A stretch of 64,000 nt of DNA from Lachnospiraceae bacterium UBA7182. Lineage in GTDB: Bacteria; Bacillota; Clostridia; Lachnospirales; Lachnospiraceae. Positions within the stretch are counted from its first letter, which is position 1. The number at the start of each line of letters is the position of its first letter. The stretch lies in the NCBI GenBank assembly GCA_002491115.1, contig DKVI01000047.1, positions 17,303-81,302 of the forward strand. The letters run 5' to 3'. The notes under the pieces are model-generated. The model saw only the letters and a list, made by a program, of their open reading frames with translations, did no database searches and was not told the origin of the DNA. The position numbers were made by a program, and so were the translations under genes. Shown in pieces: positions 43,666 through 51,740 of the stretch.

Positions 43666-44147
43666 GGGCGGCTCCTTTCCGCGATAATCATGGAAGTTTC
43701 CAGTCCTTCACTGTCGACGACTGTGAAACGGTATATATTCTCGTCCAGTTCGTCCACCATGAAGGAAGATATCTCTATGATATCGTTTCCGTTTTTTAAG
43801 GGGACATCAATCCCTTCTTTTATAAACAGTTCTTTTAGCATGCCGTCGTACTCATAGATATAATTGACATAGACGGTTCCGTTATAATCTGCGGACAAAG
43901 ACAGGCATTGTCTGCCGTCCAGATCGGTGACACCGAGACCGCCGCCCGTATCGTTTTGCCGTATCTTTTCTGTAAGGTAGGATAAAGCGGTCCGGCTCTC
44001 ATCGTTAGAGAGAAAACGGTCGGTGGTGGAAGCGTACAGGTCCGCGGCCAGCATCAATACTATAAAAGAAGAAACGGCAAAAACAAACAGTAAAGATATA
44101 GGAAACAGCATATGAATCACATGCCTGCTGCGCGTCTGAATGCTCAT
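43662..44147 (-). CDS. DUF4860-type membrane protein of the pilus operon
   Basis: A 161-residue protein with one N-terminal membrane segment (about 12-36, VIHMLFPISLLFVFAVSSFIVLML). A mostly beta-structured extracellular part follows (GGGLGVTDLDGRQCLSLSADYNGTVYVNYIYEYD). Its fold and order resemble minor pilins that lack a classical cleavage site. It is coupled by 4-bp ATGA overlaps to the genes on both sides (44144-44147 and 43662-43665). Confidence 0.72.
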   Translation of the reverse strand: MSIQTRSRHVIHMLFPISLLFVFAVSSFIVLMLAADLYASTTDRFLSNDESRTALSYLTEKIRQNDTGGGLGVTDLDGRQCLSLSADYNGTVYVNYIYEYDGMLKELFIKEGIDVPLKNGNDIIEISSFMVDELDENIYRFTVVDSEGLETSMIIAERSRP

Positions 44148-44482
44148 GGTCTGTTCCTCCTGTCAATAATTGTGACATTCGGCAGGATGTTGCTGCCTAA
44201 GACCTGATAGTCGACAAAAAACCTGTCTTCATCGTAAGTAAGACCATAGTTATCTTTTAAATACTGAAGGTTTTCCGGGTAAGCACCCTCGATCGTATAA
44301 CAATGGACGATCCCGCGGTTGACTGCCCGCTCAAGAATCCTGACTTCTTCCTGGTCGGTTCTGTCTGTCACAAAACCGGTCGCTTCCCAGAAAATAAACA
44401 CTGCCGCCAAAAAGCCGATCATGGAAATAACGAGGCTTTTTGAAACGGAAGATTTTTCCTGTGTTCCGAAACGGTGTTTCAT
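44144..44482 (-). CDS. Small pilin-like membrane protein
   Basis: A 112-residue protein with one membrane helix (about 16-35, SLVISMIGFLAAVFIFWEATGF), an acidic-basic helix (DQEEVRILERAVNRGIVHCYTIEGAYPENLQYLKDNYGL) and a short C-terminal domain. The YPENLQYLKDNYG segment resembles the helix-alpha1 to loop transition of major type IV pilins. It is the first small gene after pilC and may encode the major subunit, though its leader lacks a clear GxxxxE cleavage site. Confidence 0.65.
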   Translation of the reverse strand: MKHRFGTQEKSSVSKSLVISMIGFLAAVFIFWEATGFVTDRTDQEEVRILERAVNRGIVHCYTIEGAYPENLQYLKDNYGLTYDEDRFFVDYQVLGSNILPNVTIIDRRNRP

Positions 44483-44504
44483 ATACGTTATACTCCAATC
44501 TGCT

Positions 44505-45554
44505 TTACAGACTTGCCATAATTCCCATCAGAGGAAGCATGACAGACAATAAAATCATACCTACGATCAGGGAAAGAATGATAACTAAGGCCGGTTCAAG
44601 CATGGAGATCATGCGGTTGAACTTCTGGTCGATCTCATCCTGATATTTGTTTGCGATGTCCTGCAGGATCATGTTGCGGGAACCTGTTTTGGAACCCACA
44701 GAGGCCATGCGGGCATAGATGCCTGAAAAGATGCCTGCAGCCAACAGGGATTTAAAAAGGTCATGTCCGTTGTCCACTTCTTTTTTGCATGCGTCGATTT
44801 TTTTTCGGAAACCGTCGTTGTCGATCAGTTTCGACGCAAGGCTGATCGCTTCTGCCGGACTTCTGCCGCTGCTTAAAGTGAGCGCCATGCCGCTGGCAAA
44901 ACGGCATGCAGCGATCTGCTCCATAAAATTTCCCGGCCAGGTAAAATGTGAGAGGAATGAACGCAGGGCGGCCCGGCCGGACCGGGTCTTTCCGAAATAC
45001 AAAGCCGCTATGGCTAACAAAAGGACAATCACGATAAATACGGCCGAATAACGGTTGATGGTAATTCCAAGATTTAAGATCACTCTTGAAAAGCCGGTCA
45101 TCTCACTGCCCAGCTGTCTGAATACCTGATTAAAGACAGGCATGACTTTGGTAATCAGTACAAAGATAACCAGGACCATCATAAAGACCATAATCAAAGG
45201 ATATGTAACCGCGTTTTTTATAGATTGTGCAATACCGGCTTCCCGTTCATAGTGGATGGCCAGCGCCCGCATGACTTCCTCGCGTTTGGAAGAGTCTTCT
45301 GTGATTTTGACCATCTGCAGCATATAATCAGGAAACGCCTCGGTGATTTTGAGAGCCTCATAAAAGCTCCCGGTCTTTTGGATCGTATCTTCCATGAGTG
45401 CCAGAAGTTCGGCTTCTCCGGGATCCTGTGTCTCGTCCCGCATCAGGGAAATTCCCTCCAGATCAGAGATGCCGGACCGCCGGATCATTGCAATCTGGGA
45501 GCAGAAAGCAGACAGCTCCGTATTGGATAAAGGGGGAAATTTTTTTTGCGCCAT
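44505..45554 (-). CDS. pilC: Type II secretion/type IV pilus platform protein (PilC/GspF)
   Basis: A 349-residue inner-membrane platform protein with two T2SSF domains (about residues 10-130 and 210-330), each helical and followed by membrane segments (YPLIMVFMMVLVIFVLITKV, FIVIVLLLAIAALYF, LEPALVIILSLIVGMILLSVMLP). It anchors the motor ATPase and moves pilin subunits. It sits between the transglutaminase lipoprotein and small pilin genes in the operon that ends with pilT. Confidence 0.88.
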   Translation of the reverse strand: MAQKKFPPLSNTELSAFCSQIAMIRRSGISDLEGISLMRDETQDPGEAELLALMEDTIQKTGSFYEALKITEAFPDYMLQMVKITEDSSKREEVMRALAIHYEREAGIAQSIKNAVTYPLIMVFMMVLVIFVLITKVMPVFNQVFRQLGSEMTGFSRVILNLGITINRYSAVFIVIVLLLAIAALYFGKTRSGRAALRSFLSHFTWPGNFMEQIAACRFASGMALTLSSGRSPAEAISLASKLIDNDGFRKKIDACKKEVDNGHDLFKSLLAAGIFSGIYARMASVGSKTGSRNMILQDIANKYQDEIDQKFNRMISMLEPALVIILSLIVGMILLSVMLPLMGIMASL

Positions 45555-45580
45555 ATATGCTCCTTTCTCGGATTTCCATC

Positions 45581-46573
45581 TTAATAAGAGTTTTGTACTG
45601 TATAATTTTCTCCGTCGCCAATGAGCGCTTTCAGATCCGTTTTGTTGGCGCCGGCAGCAAAAGTAGGGTCCATAAGAGTCCAGGAAGAACCGTCAAACTG
45701 TATGATATCGTCGATCCATCCGGCCTCTTTAATATAAGTGCTGATCCATGCATGGTAAGCCTCCCCGGCGTAGCCGATTTCGAGTTTGGTGGGGATGCGC
45801 TGAGAGCGCAGCATGGCAGCCATGGAAGCGGCATAATCAAAACAGATTCCTTTGCCGGTGCTGAGCGTTTCGTCCACATCCGGAAGATAGCCATAGACTA
45901 CGCTGGCAGCTTTTTCCGTGTCATAAGTGATGTTTTCCGTAATGAAGTGATAGATCTTTTCCACCGCTTCCAGGTCAGAATGGGCGTCCGATACAAGTTC
46001 CTGCCCTTTTTTGACAATCTGGGAATCAGGAGTAAAAGACACATACTGATTTGGGTACAGAAAAGGCAGAAATTCATCTGCGACCGTAACGTCAATATCC
46101 TGGGAAAATGCGATGGCATACATGTCTCCGCTTACGTTTTCCAGAACAGTTATGGAATAACTGCCGCTGCCCGAAGGGAGAGGAAAAGTCTCGAATTCCT
46201 TATCCTGTGACAGAAGGTACGTATAGGTATTGCCGTCGGGAGGTTCGATCTGCATTTTGACCTTGGGATTATCTCCCAGATATTGAACCATTACATATCC
46301 CTGGTCCGTATGAGAGGCATCCACGACGAGGGTGTCTGTGCCGTAAGAAACCGTCTGGTCCGCTGCAGGAACAAGTACGTTTGGTGTGCTGTCCCGAAGT
46401 GGAGCGTCTGACGGCTCGGCGGTGTCATTGCCGGTGTCTTTGGAGACGGACGCTTCACTGTGGACCGGTCCGTCTGAAGGCTTCGTGTCATTACTGCCGC
46501 AGCCCCAAAGAAGGCCGTAGCATAAAGCGATCCACAATATAAATACCGGACGGAATATTGCCTTTTGAACCAT
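45581..46573 (-). CDS. Transglutaminase-like lipoprotein
   Basis: A 330-residue secreted lipoprotein. The signal peptide ends at the lipobox LLWGC (Cys25), followed by a disordered Ser/Asp/Pro-rich linker to about residue 65, a beta domain to about 165, and a transglutaminase-core domain with the triad Cys244 (GKGICFDYA), His274 (AYHAWIS) and Asp302 (LMDPTF). It may crosslink or cleave surface proteins, or act as a protease-like processing enzyme for the pilus. It is the first gene of the pilus operon; its start is 12 bases from GGAGG. Confidence 0.82.
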   Translation of the reverse strand: MVQKAIFRPVFILWIALCYGLLWGCGSNDTKPSDGPVHSEASVSKDTGNDTAEPSDAPLRDSTPNVLVPAADQTVSYGTDTLVVDASHTDQGYVMVQYLGDNPKVKMQIEPPDGNTYTYLLSQDKEFETFPLPSGSGSYSITVLENVSGDMYAIAFSQDIDVTVADEFLPFLYPNQYVSFTPDSQIVKKGQELVSDAHSDLEAVEKIYHFITENITYDTEKAASVVYGYLPDVDETLSTGKGICFDYAASMAAMLRSQRIPTKLEIGYAGEAYHAWISTYIKEAGWIDDIIQFDGSSWTLMDPTFAAGANKTDLKALIGDGENYTVQNSY

Positions 46574-46620
46574 GGACAGTAGCAGCCTCCTTTATAGATT
46601 TCGGGTATTTCAATGTATCC

Positions 46621-46649
46621 AGTATACTACCAGATGCCGCAGGAATCAA
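46621..46649 (-). promoter_or_regulatory. Promoter of the pilus operon
   Basis: Minus strand TTGATT (46649-46644), 17-bp spacer, TATACT (46626-46621), giving a leader of about 41 nt to the transglutaminase gene. Confidence 0.7.
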
Positions 46650-46716
46650 TGATTTTATCCGAAACGAGGGGGATTTGAAGTCTGACGGATTAAGAAAAAG
46701 CCTTAAGAAGGGAGGA

Positions 46717-46739
46717 TGCCGGGTGTGTTCCACCCGGCA
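46717..46739. other. Isolated GC-rich hairpin between divergent genes
   Basis: TGCCGGGTG (46717-46725) and CACCCGGCA (46731-46739) form a perfect 9-bp stem with a 5-base loop, followed on the plus strand by TTATTATG. It lies in the 388-bp gap between the divergently transcribed pilus operon and the BTAD regulator, where no protein-coding transcript should end. The rest of the gap is AT-rich and holds only the two promoters listed. Confidence 0.6.
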
Positions 46740-46908
46740 TTATTATGAAAAAGTTTATTTAAAAAGTATTAGCTGATTGGCGTTTGCTTTTGATGGTTTT
46801 ATTATATGCACAAGAAATGAAGGATTCATGTGCAAAAAATAAACCTTTTTTAAAAGAAAAATGAATAATTTATGAACGGGAAAATTCGGATTTTGAATTT
46901 TGCATTCA

Positions 46909-46937
46909 ATGACAAAAAGAGAAAAATAGATTAAAAT
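46909..46937 (+). promoter_or_regulatory. Promoter of the BTAD regulator
   Basis: ATGACA (46909-46914), 17-bp spacer, TAAAAT (46932-46937), 24 bp before the start. The -10 lies in a short palindrome GATTA-AAA-TAATC. Confidence 0.5.
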
Positions 46938-46961
46938 AATCCTGGAAAGGAGTAGACGATC

Positions 46962-48149
46962 ATGTCCAAAGAAAAAGAGAATAAAGAAACGCTGAAGGTC
47001 AGAATGCTGGGCGGTTTTTCCATGGTTTATCAGGAAAAAGAACTTTTCCTGGGGAAAAAACAGACTTCCAGAGTCATGCGGATGCTTCAGGCGCTTCTGT
47101 ATGCCGGGCCTGGAGGAATGGCGAGGGAACAGCTTTTAGAAGGACTGTTCGGCTCTGAATTTGAAGGTGAACCGTCCAATAATCTAAGCGTGACGGCATG
47201 CAGCCTGAGAAAACTGTTAAAAGAAAGCCGGCTGGCAAAAGAAGATTTGATTCATACCGGCAAAGGGCGCTACTGGTTTGGAGGATCCCTGGAAGTGCAG
47301 GTGGACGCGCACATCTTTGAAACGCTGGCGAAAAAAGCAAAAGCCGAAGAAGGAGAAGAAAAGCTTAAACTTCTAAAGGAGGCTGTAAAGGTTTATAAGG
47401 GTCACTTCCTGCCTGCGCTGTCCGGTGATGAATGGGTAACGGAGGCGGGAGCGCGTTATCAGCACATGTATGACAGCTGCATGGAAGAGATCTGCACGCT
47501 GCTGACAAAAAGAAAAGAATACGAAGAACTGTTTGAACTGTGCGGCCGCGCGGCGTCTTTGTATCCGCTGGGAGAATGGCAGGTCTGGCAGATGGAATGC
47601 CTGCTTTTGCTCGGTCGTCCGAAGGACGCGCTTACTTTATACAATCAGACCGCATCCGGATATTTCAGTGAACTGGACGGAATGCCCTCCAGGCGCGTGA
47701 CAGAATTTTTTCAGAAAATGAGCGGCCGGATCCGGTTTGACGCGGTAGATCTGAATGAAATACAGACCAGGCTGCGGGAAGAAGAAACTCCCGGCGGGTA
47801 TTACTGTCCGTATCCAAGCTTTGTAGGAAGTTATCGTATGGCCGCCAGGATCATGGAAGATTCCGGCCAGTCTGTCAGTCTTTTGCTCTGTACTTTGTCT
47901 GATGAAAGAACATCTCATAAAAATTCCCCTCAATTAAAAGAAATATCAAACCTGCTTGCAAAGTCCATCCGCGAGGCTTTAAACCGCGGCGATATTTTTA
48001 CCAGGTATAATATGTGCCAGTTTCTGGTTATACTAATGGGTATATCCAAAGAGGAATGTCCGGAACTGATCGGCCGCATTGACGCCGGTTTCCGCCGTCT
48101 TGTACACAGCCGCCGGGTCAGGGTGGCTTATCGTGTTGCCTCTCTTTAA
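46962..48149 (+). CDS. BTAD-family regulator with degenerate GGDEF domain
   Basis: A 395-residue protein. Residues 8-105 form an OmpR/SARP-type winged helix (LKVRMLGGFSMVYQ, then LLEGLFGSEF and NLSVTACSLRKLL). Residues about 110-250 are the helical bacterial transcriptional activator domain with TPR-like repeats. The C-terminal part resembles a GGDEF domain in which the signature is replaced: RY-NMCQF-LVIL, with Asn350-Phe354 in the GGDEF position. It therefore cannot make cyclic di-GMP and may instead sense a nucleotide or protein partner. It is divergent from the pilus operon and may regulate it. Confidence 0.82.
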   Translation: MSKEKENKETLKVRMLGGFSMVYQEKELFLGKKQTSRVMRMLQALLYAGPGGMAREQLLEGLFGSEFEGEPSNNLSVTACSLRKLLKESRLAKEDLIHTGKGRYWFGGSLEVQVDAHIFETLAKKAKAEEGEEKLKLLKEAVKVYKGHFLPALSGDEWVTEAGARYQHMYDSCMEEICTLLTKRKEYEELFELCGRAASLYPLGEWQVWQMECLLLLGRPKDALTLYNQTASGYFSELDGMPSRRVTEFFQKMSGRIRFDAVDLNEIQTRLREEETPGGYYCPYPSFVGSYRMAARIMEDSGQSVSLLLCTLSDERTSHKNSPQLKEISNLLAKSIREALNRGDIFTRYNMCQFLVILMGISKEECPELIGRIDAGFRRLVHSRRVRVAYRVASL

Positions 48150-48174
48150 TTTGGTGCGCTGATGCATAAAATTG

Positions 48175-48203
48175 TTGACTTGTCAGGGCTGTCCGATTAA
48201 AAT
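48175..48203 (+). promoter_or_regulatory. Promoter of the yqeG/chromate transporter operon
   Basis: TTGACT (48175-48180), 17-bp spacer, TAAAAT (48198-48203). Confidence 0.7.
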
Positions 48204-48234
48204 TAAATGAGAAAAATAAATAAGGAGAGGCCGG

Positions 48235-48732
48235 ATGTTTTTAGATGACCTTTTTCCGGACCAGTTGACAGCTTCCGTCTATGATCTGGAGTGGGAAAAA
48301 CTTTCCAAAAGTTATAAAGGCGTTATGTTTGACATTGACAATACCCTGGTGCCTCATGGGGCGGCAGCGGATGAGCGGGCAATCGTGTTGTTTGCGCGCC
48401 TTAAAAAGCTTGGTATGAGGACAATGCTTGTCTCCAACAATAAAGAAAAAAGAGTAAGGCCTTTTGCAGAATGTTTGAAGACCGAATATGTATATAAAGC
48501 AGGCAAACCAAAGCTGCGTGGCTATAAAGAGGCTCTGCATCGTCTGGGAACCGAGCCGAAACATACTTTGTTCGTAGGTGATCAGGTATTTACCGATGTA
48601 TGGGGGGCAAATCGCACCGGAATGCATACGATATTAACGGAACCCGTAGACCCATCCACTGATGAGATTCAGATCGTTGTTAAGCGCTGGTTCGAGTGGC
48701 CGTTTAAAAAAGCGAAAGGAGTAAAGACCTGA
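48235..48732 (+). CDS. YqeG-family HAD phosphatase
   Basis: A 165-residue HAD-superfamily IIIA phosphatase. The nucleophile motif is FDIDNTLV (Asp33, Asp35), motif II is VSNN, the Lys is in YKAGKPK, and the acidic motif is VGDQVFTDVWGAN. The family is related to phosphatidylglycerol-phosphate phosphatases (GEP4/PTPMT-like), so a lipid-phosphate substrate is possible. An AGGAGAGG site precedes the ATG. It overlaps the first chromate-transporter gene by one base. Confidence 0.88.
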   Translation: MFLDDLFPDQLTASVYDLEWEKLSKSYKGVMFDIDNTLVPHGAAADERAIVLFARLKKLGMRTMLVSNNKEKRVRPFAECLKTEYVYKAGKPKLRGYKEALHRLGTEPKHTLFVGDQVFTDVWGANRTGMHTILTEPVDPSTDEIQIVVKRWFEWPFKKAKGVKT

Positions 48733-49316
48733 TGAAGATATTGTGGGATATGTTTTTAACCTTCGCACGGATTGGCGGGCTGACTTTCGGCGGCGGATAT
48801 GCCATGCTGCCCATGCTGCAGCGGGAAGTGGTGGAAAGGCGCGGCTGGGCTACGGAGGAAGAACTGGCAGATTATTACGCCATCGGACAGTGTACACCGG
48901 GTGTGATCGCGGTCAATACGGCTACTTTTATCGGATATCGCCAGGCGGGTATCATCGGAGGGATCTTTGCGACGCTGGGAGTCGTGTTCCCTTCTCTTGT
49001 TATCATTACGGTAATTGCTGCTTTTTTGACAAATTTTGCGGATTTCGTCGTTGTCCAGTATGCTTTTGCAGGCATTCGGGTATGCGTCTGCGTGCTTATA
49101 TTTAACGCGGTGCAAAAGCTGTGGAAAAAGTCGGTAATCGACAGCCCGACGACGGTTATTTTTCTTCTGGTGTTTCTGATATCGGCGGGACTGGCAGTAG
49201 GACAGAGTTTTTATCCGGAACTTTTTTCCCTGTCTCCTGTCGTGTATGTGGTAATCGCCGGGGCTGCCGGCGTGATTCTGCATGGAGGAAAAGGAACGAA
49301 GGAGGCAGACAAATGA
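48732..49316 (+). CDS. Chromate transporter, first half (short-chain CHR)
   Basis: A 194-residue membrane protein with six or so hydrophobic segments and the CHR signature FARIGGLTFGGGYAMLPMLQREVV, plus GQCTPGVIAVNTATFIGY. Short-chain CHR proteins work as heteromeric pairs with the product of the adjacent gene and export chromate or, in many anaerobes, probably another anion. It overlaps the second half by four bases (ATGA). Confidence 0.88.
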   Translation: MKILWDMFLTFARIGGLTFGGGYAMLPMLQREVVERRGWATEEELADYYAIGQCTPGVIAVNTATFIGYRQAGIIGGIFATLGVVFPSLVIITVIAAFLTNFADFVVVQYAFAGIRVCVCVLIFNAVQKLWKKSVIDSPTTVIFLLVFLISAGLAVGQSFYPELFSLSPVVYVVIAGAAGVILHGGKGTKEADK

Positions 49317-49885
49317 TCCTGTTTCGTCTGTATTTTGAATTTTTTAAAGCCGGCCTGTTTGCCATAGGCGGAGGGTTGGCAACCTTGCCGTTTTTACAGC
49401 AGATCGGGCAGTCTACAGGCTGGTTTACACAGCAGGATTTGATGGATCTGATTGCTGTCTCAGAGTCCACGCCGGGTCCGATCGGGATCAATGCGGCTAC
49501 TTATGCCGGGTTTCATGCCTGGGGGGTGGCAGGGGGAGTGGTAGCCACGCTGGGGCTTATCTCACCTTCGATTCTTGTAATTCTTCTTGTGTCCAAAGTA
49601 CTGGAGAAGTTCAAGGAGAGCGACCTGGTGCAGTATATTTTTTACGGTCTGCGCCCTGCATCCACAGGGCTGATAGCGGCGGCGGGTTTTTCGGTGGTAC
49701 TGGCGACGCTGGTTGATGTGACAGAACTTACAACTGCGCCTGCAAGGGCTTTTAACTGGTTTGGAATCCTGCTGGCGGCAGTCCTTTACCAGGCAATTAA
49801 AAAATGGAATAAACATCCGGTCATTTATATTGCGGCGTCGGCGCTTATAGGGATCGGGGCCGGATATCTGCATATACTGGGGTGA
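49313..49885 (+). CDS. Chromate transporter, second half (short-chain CHR)
   Basis: A 190-residue partner of the preceding gene with its own CHR motif set (FFKAGLFAIGGGLATLPFLQQIG, SESTPGPIGINAATYAGF). The ATG at 49313 follows GAAGGAGG and overlaps the upstream stop. The two halves correspond to the N- and C-terminal repeats of long-chain ChrA. Actual chromate transport in this organism is inferred from the family name only. Confidence 0.88.
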   Translation: MILFRLYFEFFKAGLFAIGGGLATLPFLQQIGQSTGWFTQQDLMDLIAVSESTPGPIGINAATYAGFHAWGVAGGVVATLGLISPSILVILLVSKVLEKFKESDLVQYIFYGLRPASTGLIAAAGFSVVLATLVDVTELTTAPARAFNWFGILLAAVLYQAIKKWNKHPVIYIAASALIGIGAGYLHILG

Positions 49886-49927
49886 CGACTGGGGATATAA
49901 AGACGGAAAAGGAGAGGGGTGTCTTGT

Positions 49928-50200
49928 GTGGTCAGGAAAACAATGAAAATAAAAAATGAGAACGGTCTGCATTTAAGGCCGGCAGGGATGCTGGTGAGCG
50001 AGGCGAACCGGTGCAGTTCTCATGTGATGATGGTTTGCGGCGAGCATACAATGAATTGCAAAAGCCTCATGAGCCTGCTTGCATTTCCTGTCTGCCCGGG
50101 GGATGAGGTGACGGTTGAATGCTACGGAGAAGATGAAGAACAGGCTCTGGCACGGATCGTATCTTTTCTGGAACGGCTGAATCAGGAGGATCAAAGTTGA
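49928..50200 (+). CDS. HPr-family phosphocarrier protein
   Basis: A 90-residue HPr-like protein. If translation starts at GTG 49928 (GGAGAGG ten bases upstream), the phospho-acceptor is His15 (NGLHLRPAG) and the regulatory serine is Ser46 (NCKSLMS), the canonical HPr numbering. This supports that start over GTG 49919 and ATG 49943. It has both phosphorylation sites, so it could act in sugar PTS or in carbon regulation through HPr kinase. It is not next to ptsI, so it may be a second, specialised HPr. It has four Cys residues, unusual for HPr. Confidence 0.85.
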   Translation: MVRKTMKIKNENGLHLRPAGMLVSEANRCSSHVMMVCGEHTMNCKSLMSLLAFPVCPGDEVTVECYGEDEEQALARIVSFLERLNQEDQS

Positions 50201-50227
50201 CACATCTGCCATGGATGTGTCTTTTTT
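50199..50227 (+). terminator. Terminator of the HPr gene
   Basis: GACACATC (50199-50206) and GATGTGTC (50214-50221), with a 7-base loop, followed by TTTTTT. The stem overlaps the HPr stop codon. Confidence 0.85.
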
Positions 50228-50242
50228 ACTCTAAGAATCGTC

Positions 50243-50271
50243 TTGACACATCCGGCATAATTCTATATGCT
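50243..50271 (+). promoter_or_regulatory. Promoter upstream of the 262-residue ORF
   Basis: Perfect TTGACA (50243-50248), 17-bp spacer, TATGCT (50266-50271), giving a leader of about 113 nt before the ATG at 50390. No terminator or riboswitch is evident in that leader. Confidence 0.75.
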
Positions 50272-50389
50272 GAGAGTGTCTAAGTAACAGATCAAATTCA
50301 TAAGTCGTAATTCCATGACGTAATTCCCTGATTTTTAATATAGTGAACGCAATTCGTATGCTTGACTTAAAGATGAAAGGAGAAGAAAG

Positions 50390-51178
50390 ATGTTATATTT
50401 CAAGGAAGACGCATGGATACTAAGGAGAATCTTTGAACTTTCAGACTGTGCGTTGCTTCATATGCTGAACCGTCTGTTTCGGACAGAGTACGCGGAGGGG
50501 GAATATATACAAAAAGAATGGAACGAGCAGGGAGTCAGGGTATGTCTTACGATTGGATGCGCGAATCGTTATGAGTTTCAGATCCGTCATCTGGATGGCT
50601 GTCTTGAGATCTGTGCAGAGGACAGGGGATGTCCGTTTCATTACGCAGACGCGAAAGAGCGTTCGGTTGTGCAGATACGCGAGCCTAAGATGATTTATTT
50701 CGGGAAAAACACAAGAAAAGAATTTTGTACGACACTTGAGTTTTCGGGATACGAGAGAATTATTCTGCCGATTCATACCATTACACTGGCGGACTGCTCG
50801 GTAAAACATTTAGAGGAAGCAGGTCTTATCCTGTTTTTGCCTTTTTTATTTTATTTTTTTTCGGAGGAAACAGAAAAGGCAAAAGGATCGGAAAAAAAGC
50901 AGGAATCCTTGAAAAAGTTTGTACTTCATGATATAGTAGGCACACTTCAGGTGAGCGCTCAGAAAGGGGATCTGACTATATATGATGTACAGAAACTGAA
51001 GCAGTGCTGCAGACATATGATCTGGAGTCTTCTGACGCAGAAAAACTGGATGCAGGATCTGGAACTCCAGGAGCTGGTGCTGGACGCGCTGGAGCCGGAT
51101 ATGGAGCTTCTGGAACGTACGCACCAGATAGAACTTTGCAGGATGCGGAATAAATTTACAGCAAGCGGCTCACACTAA
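50390..51178 (+). CDS. Protein of unknown function, possibly Rpn/PD-(D/E)XK-like
   Basis: A 262-residue, apparently soluble protein that I do not assign firmly. It opens with MLYFKEDAWILRRIFELSDC, has a Cys-rich middle (LEICAEDRGC) and a helical C-terminal third (KFVLHDIVGTLQVSAQKGDLTIYDVQKLKQCCRHMIW). The part TTLEFSGYERIILPIHTITLADCSVKHLEEAGLILFLPFLFYFF recalls the C-terminal region of Rpn-like transposase/nuclease proteins, but a complete catalytic set is not visible. An AAAGGAGAAG site precedes the ATG. The neighbouring DUF4358 lipoprotein follows by 19 bp. Confidence 0.6.
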   Translation: MLYFKEDAWILRRIFELSDCALLHMLNRLFRTEYAEGEYIQKEWNEQGVRVCLTIGCANRYEFQIRHLDGCLEICAEDRGCPFHYADAKERSVVQIREPKMIYFGKNTRKEFCTTLEFSGYERIILPIHTITLADCSVKHLEEAGLILFLPFLFYFFSEETEKAKGSEKKQESLKKFVLHDIVGTLQVSAQKGDLTIYDVQKLKQCCRHMIWSLLTQKNWMQDLELQELVLDALEPDMELLERTHQIELCRMRNKFTASGSH

Positions 51179-51197
51179 GAAGCAGGAGGTGGCAAGT

Positions 51198-51737
51198 ATG
51201 AAAAAATGTTGGTTTATGGCAGCGGTGATTCTGTGTCTGCTGGCGGGGTGCGGAAAAAAAGATCCCATGACAGAAGAAACAGGGTTCAGAGACGATGTGT
51301 CTCCGGAAGCACTTGTATTGTCCGTTTCATCGGAGCTCGGGGACGAGTACTGGGCGGATATGGAGCTCGCTCCGGAATTTTTAGAATCCTGGTATGGCAT
51401 ATCGGATGATATGTATGAGGAATATTATGGACAAAGTCCCATGATTTCTGCCAATGTGGACACGTTGATTGTGGTAAAGGCAAAGGAAGACAGGGTTTCG
51501 GATGTAAAAGAGGCTCTGGATGCTTACAGGGATGCCATGATCCAGGATACGCTTCAGTATCCTTCCAATATTCCCAAGATTCAGGCGTCCTTAATCGAGA
51601 CATTTGGAAAGTATGTGTGTTTTGTCCAGCTGGGCGGTTCTGCTGTGGAAGAAGAGGATGAGGAAACGGCTCTGGCCGCCTGTAAAGAGGTGAACGAGCA
51701 GGCGCTGTCTGTGATTGAAGGAGAACTGACGAAGTAA
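51198..51737 (+). CDS. DUF4358 lipoprotein
   Basis: A 179-residue secreted lipoprotein with the lipobox LLAGC and a compact alpha/beta domain whose core is VDTLIVVKAKEDRVSDVKEALDAYRDA. The family is of unknown function and tends to sit beside MBOAT and DHHW genes, as here. ATG 51198 is used because AGGAGG (51184-51189) is eight bases upstream; the GTG at 51189 overlaps that site. Confidence 0.85.
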   Translation: MKKCWFMAAVILCLLAGCGKKDPMTEETGFRDDVSPEALVLSVSSELGDEYWADMELAPEFLESWYGISDDMYEEYYGQSPMISANVDTLIVVKAKEDRVSDVKEALDAYRDAMIQDTLQYPSNIPKIQASLIETFGKYVCFVQLGGSAVEEEDEETALAACKEVNEQALSVIEGELTK

Positions 51738-51740
51738 GTT

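Noticed and set aside
45398..46210. 270-residue plus-strand open frame over pilC and the transglutaminase gene
   Set aside because: It runs antisense across two genuine genes and the junction between them, and shows no domain or ribosome site.
46558..46776. 72-residue plus-strand ORF between the pilus operon and the BTAD regulator
   Set aside because: No ribosome site, it spans the divergent promoter and hairpin, and the product has no protein-like features.
48732..49885. Broken long-chain chromate transporter split by a mutation
   Set aside because: Each half has its own start, ribosome site and signature, with a clean ATGA overlap. This is the known short-chain two-gene form, not a frameshift.
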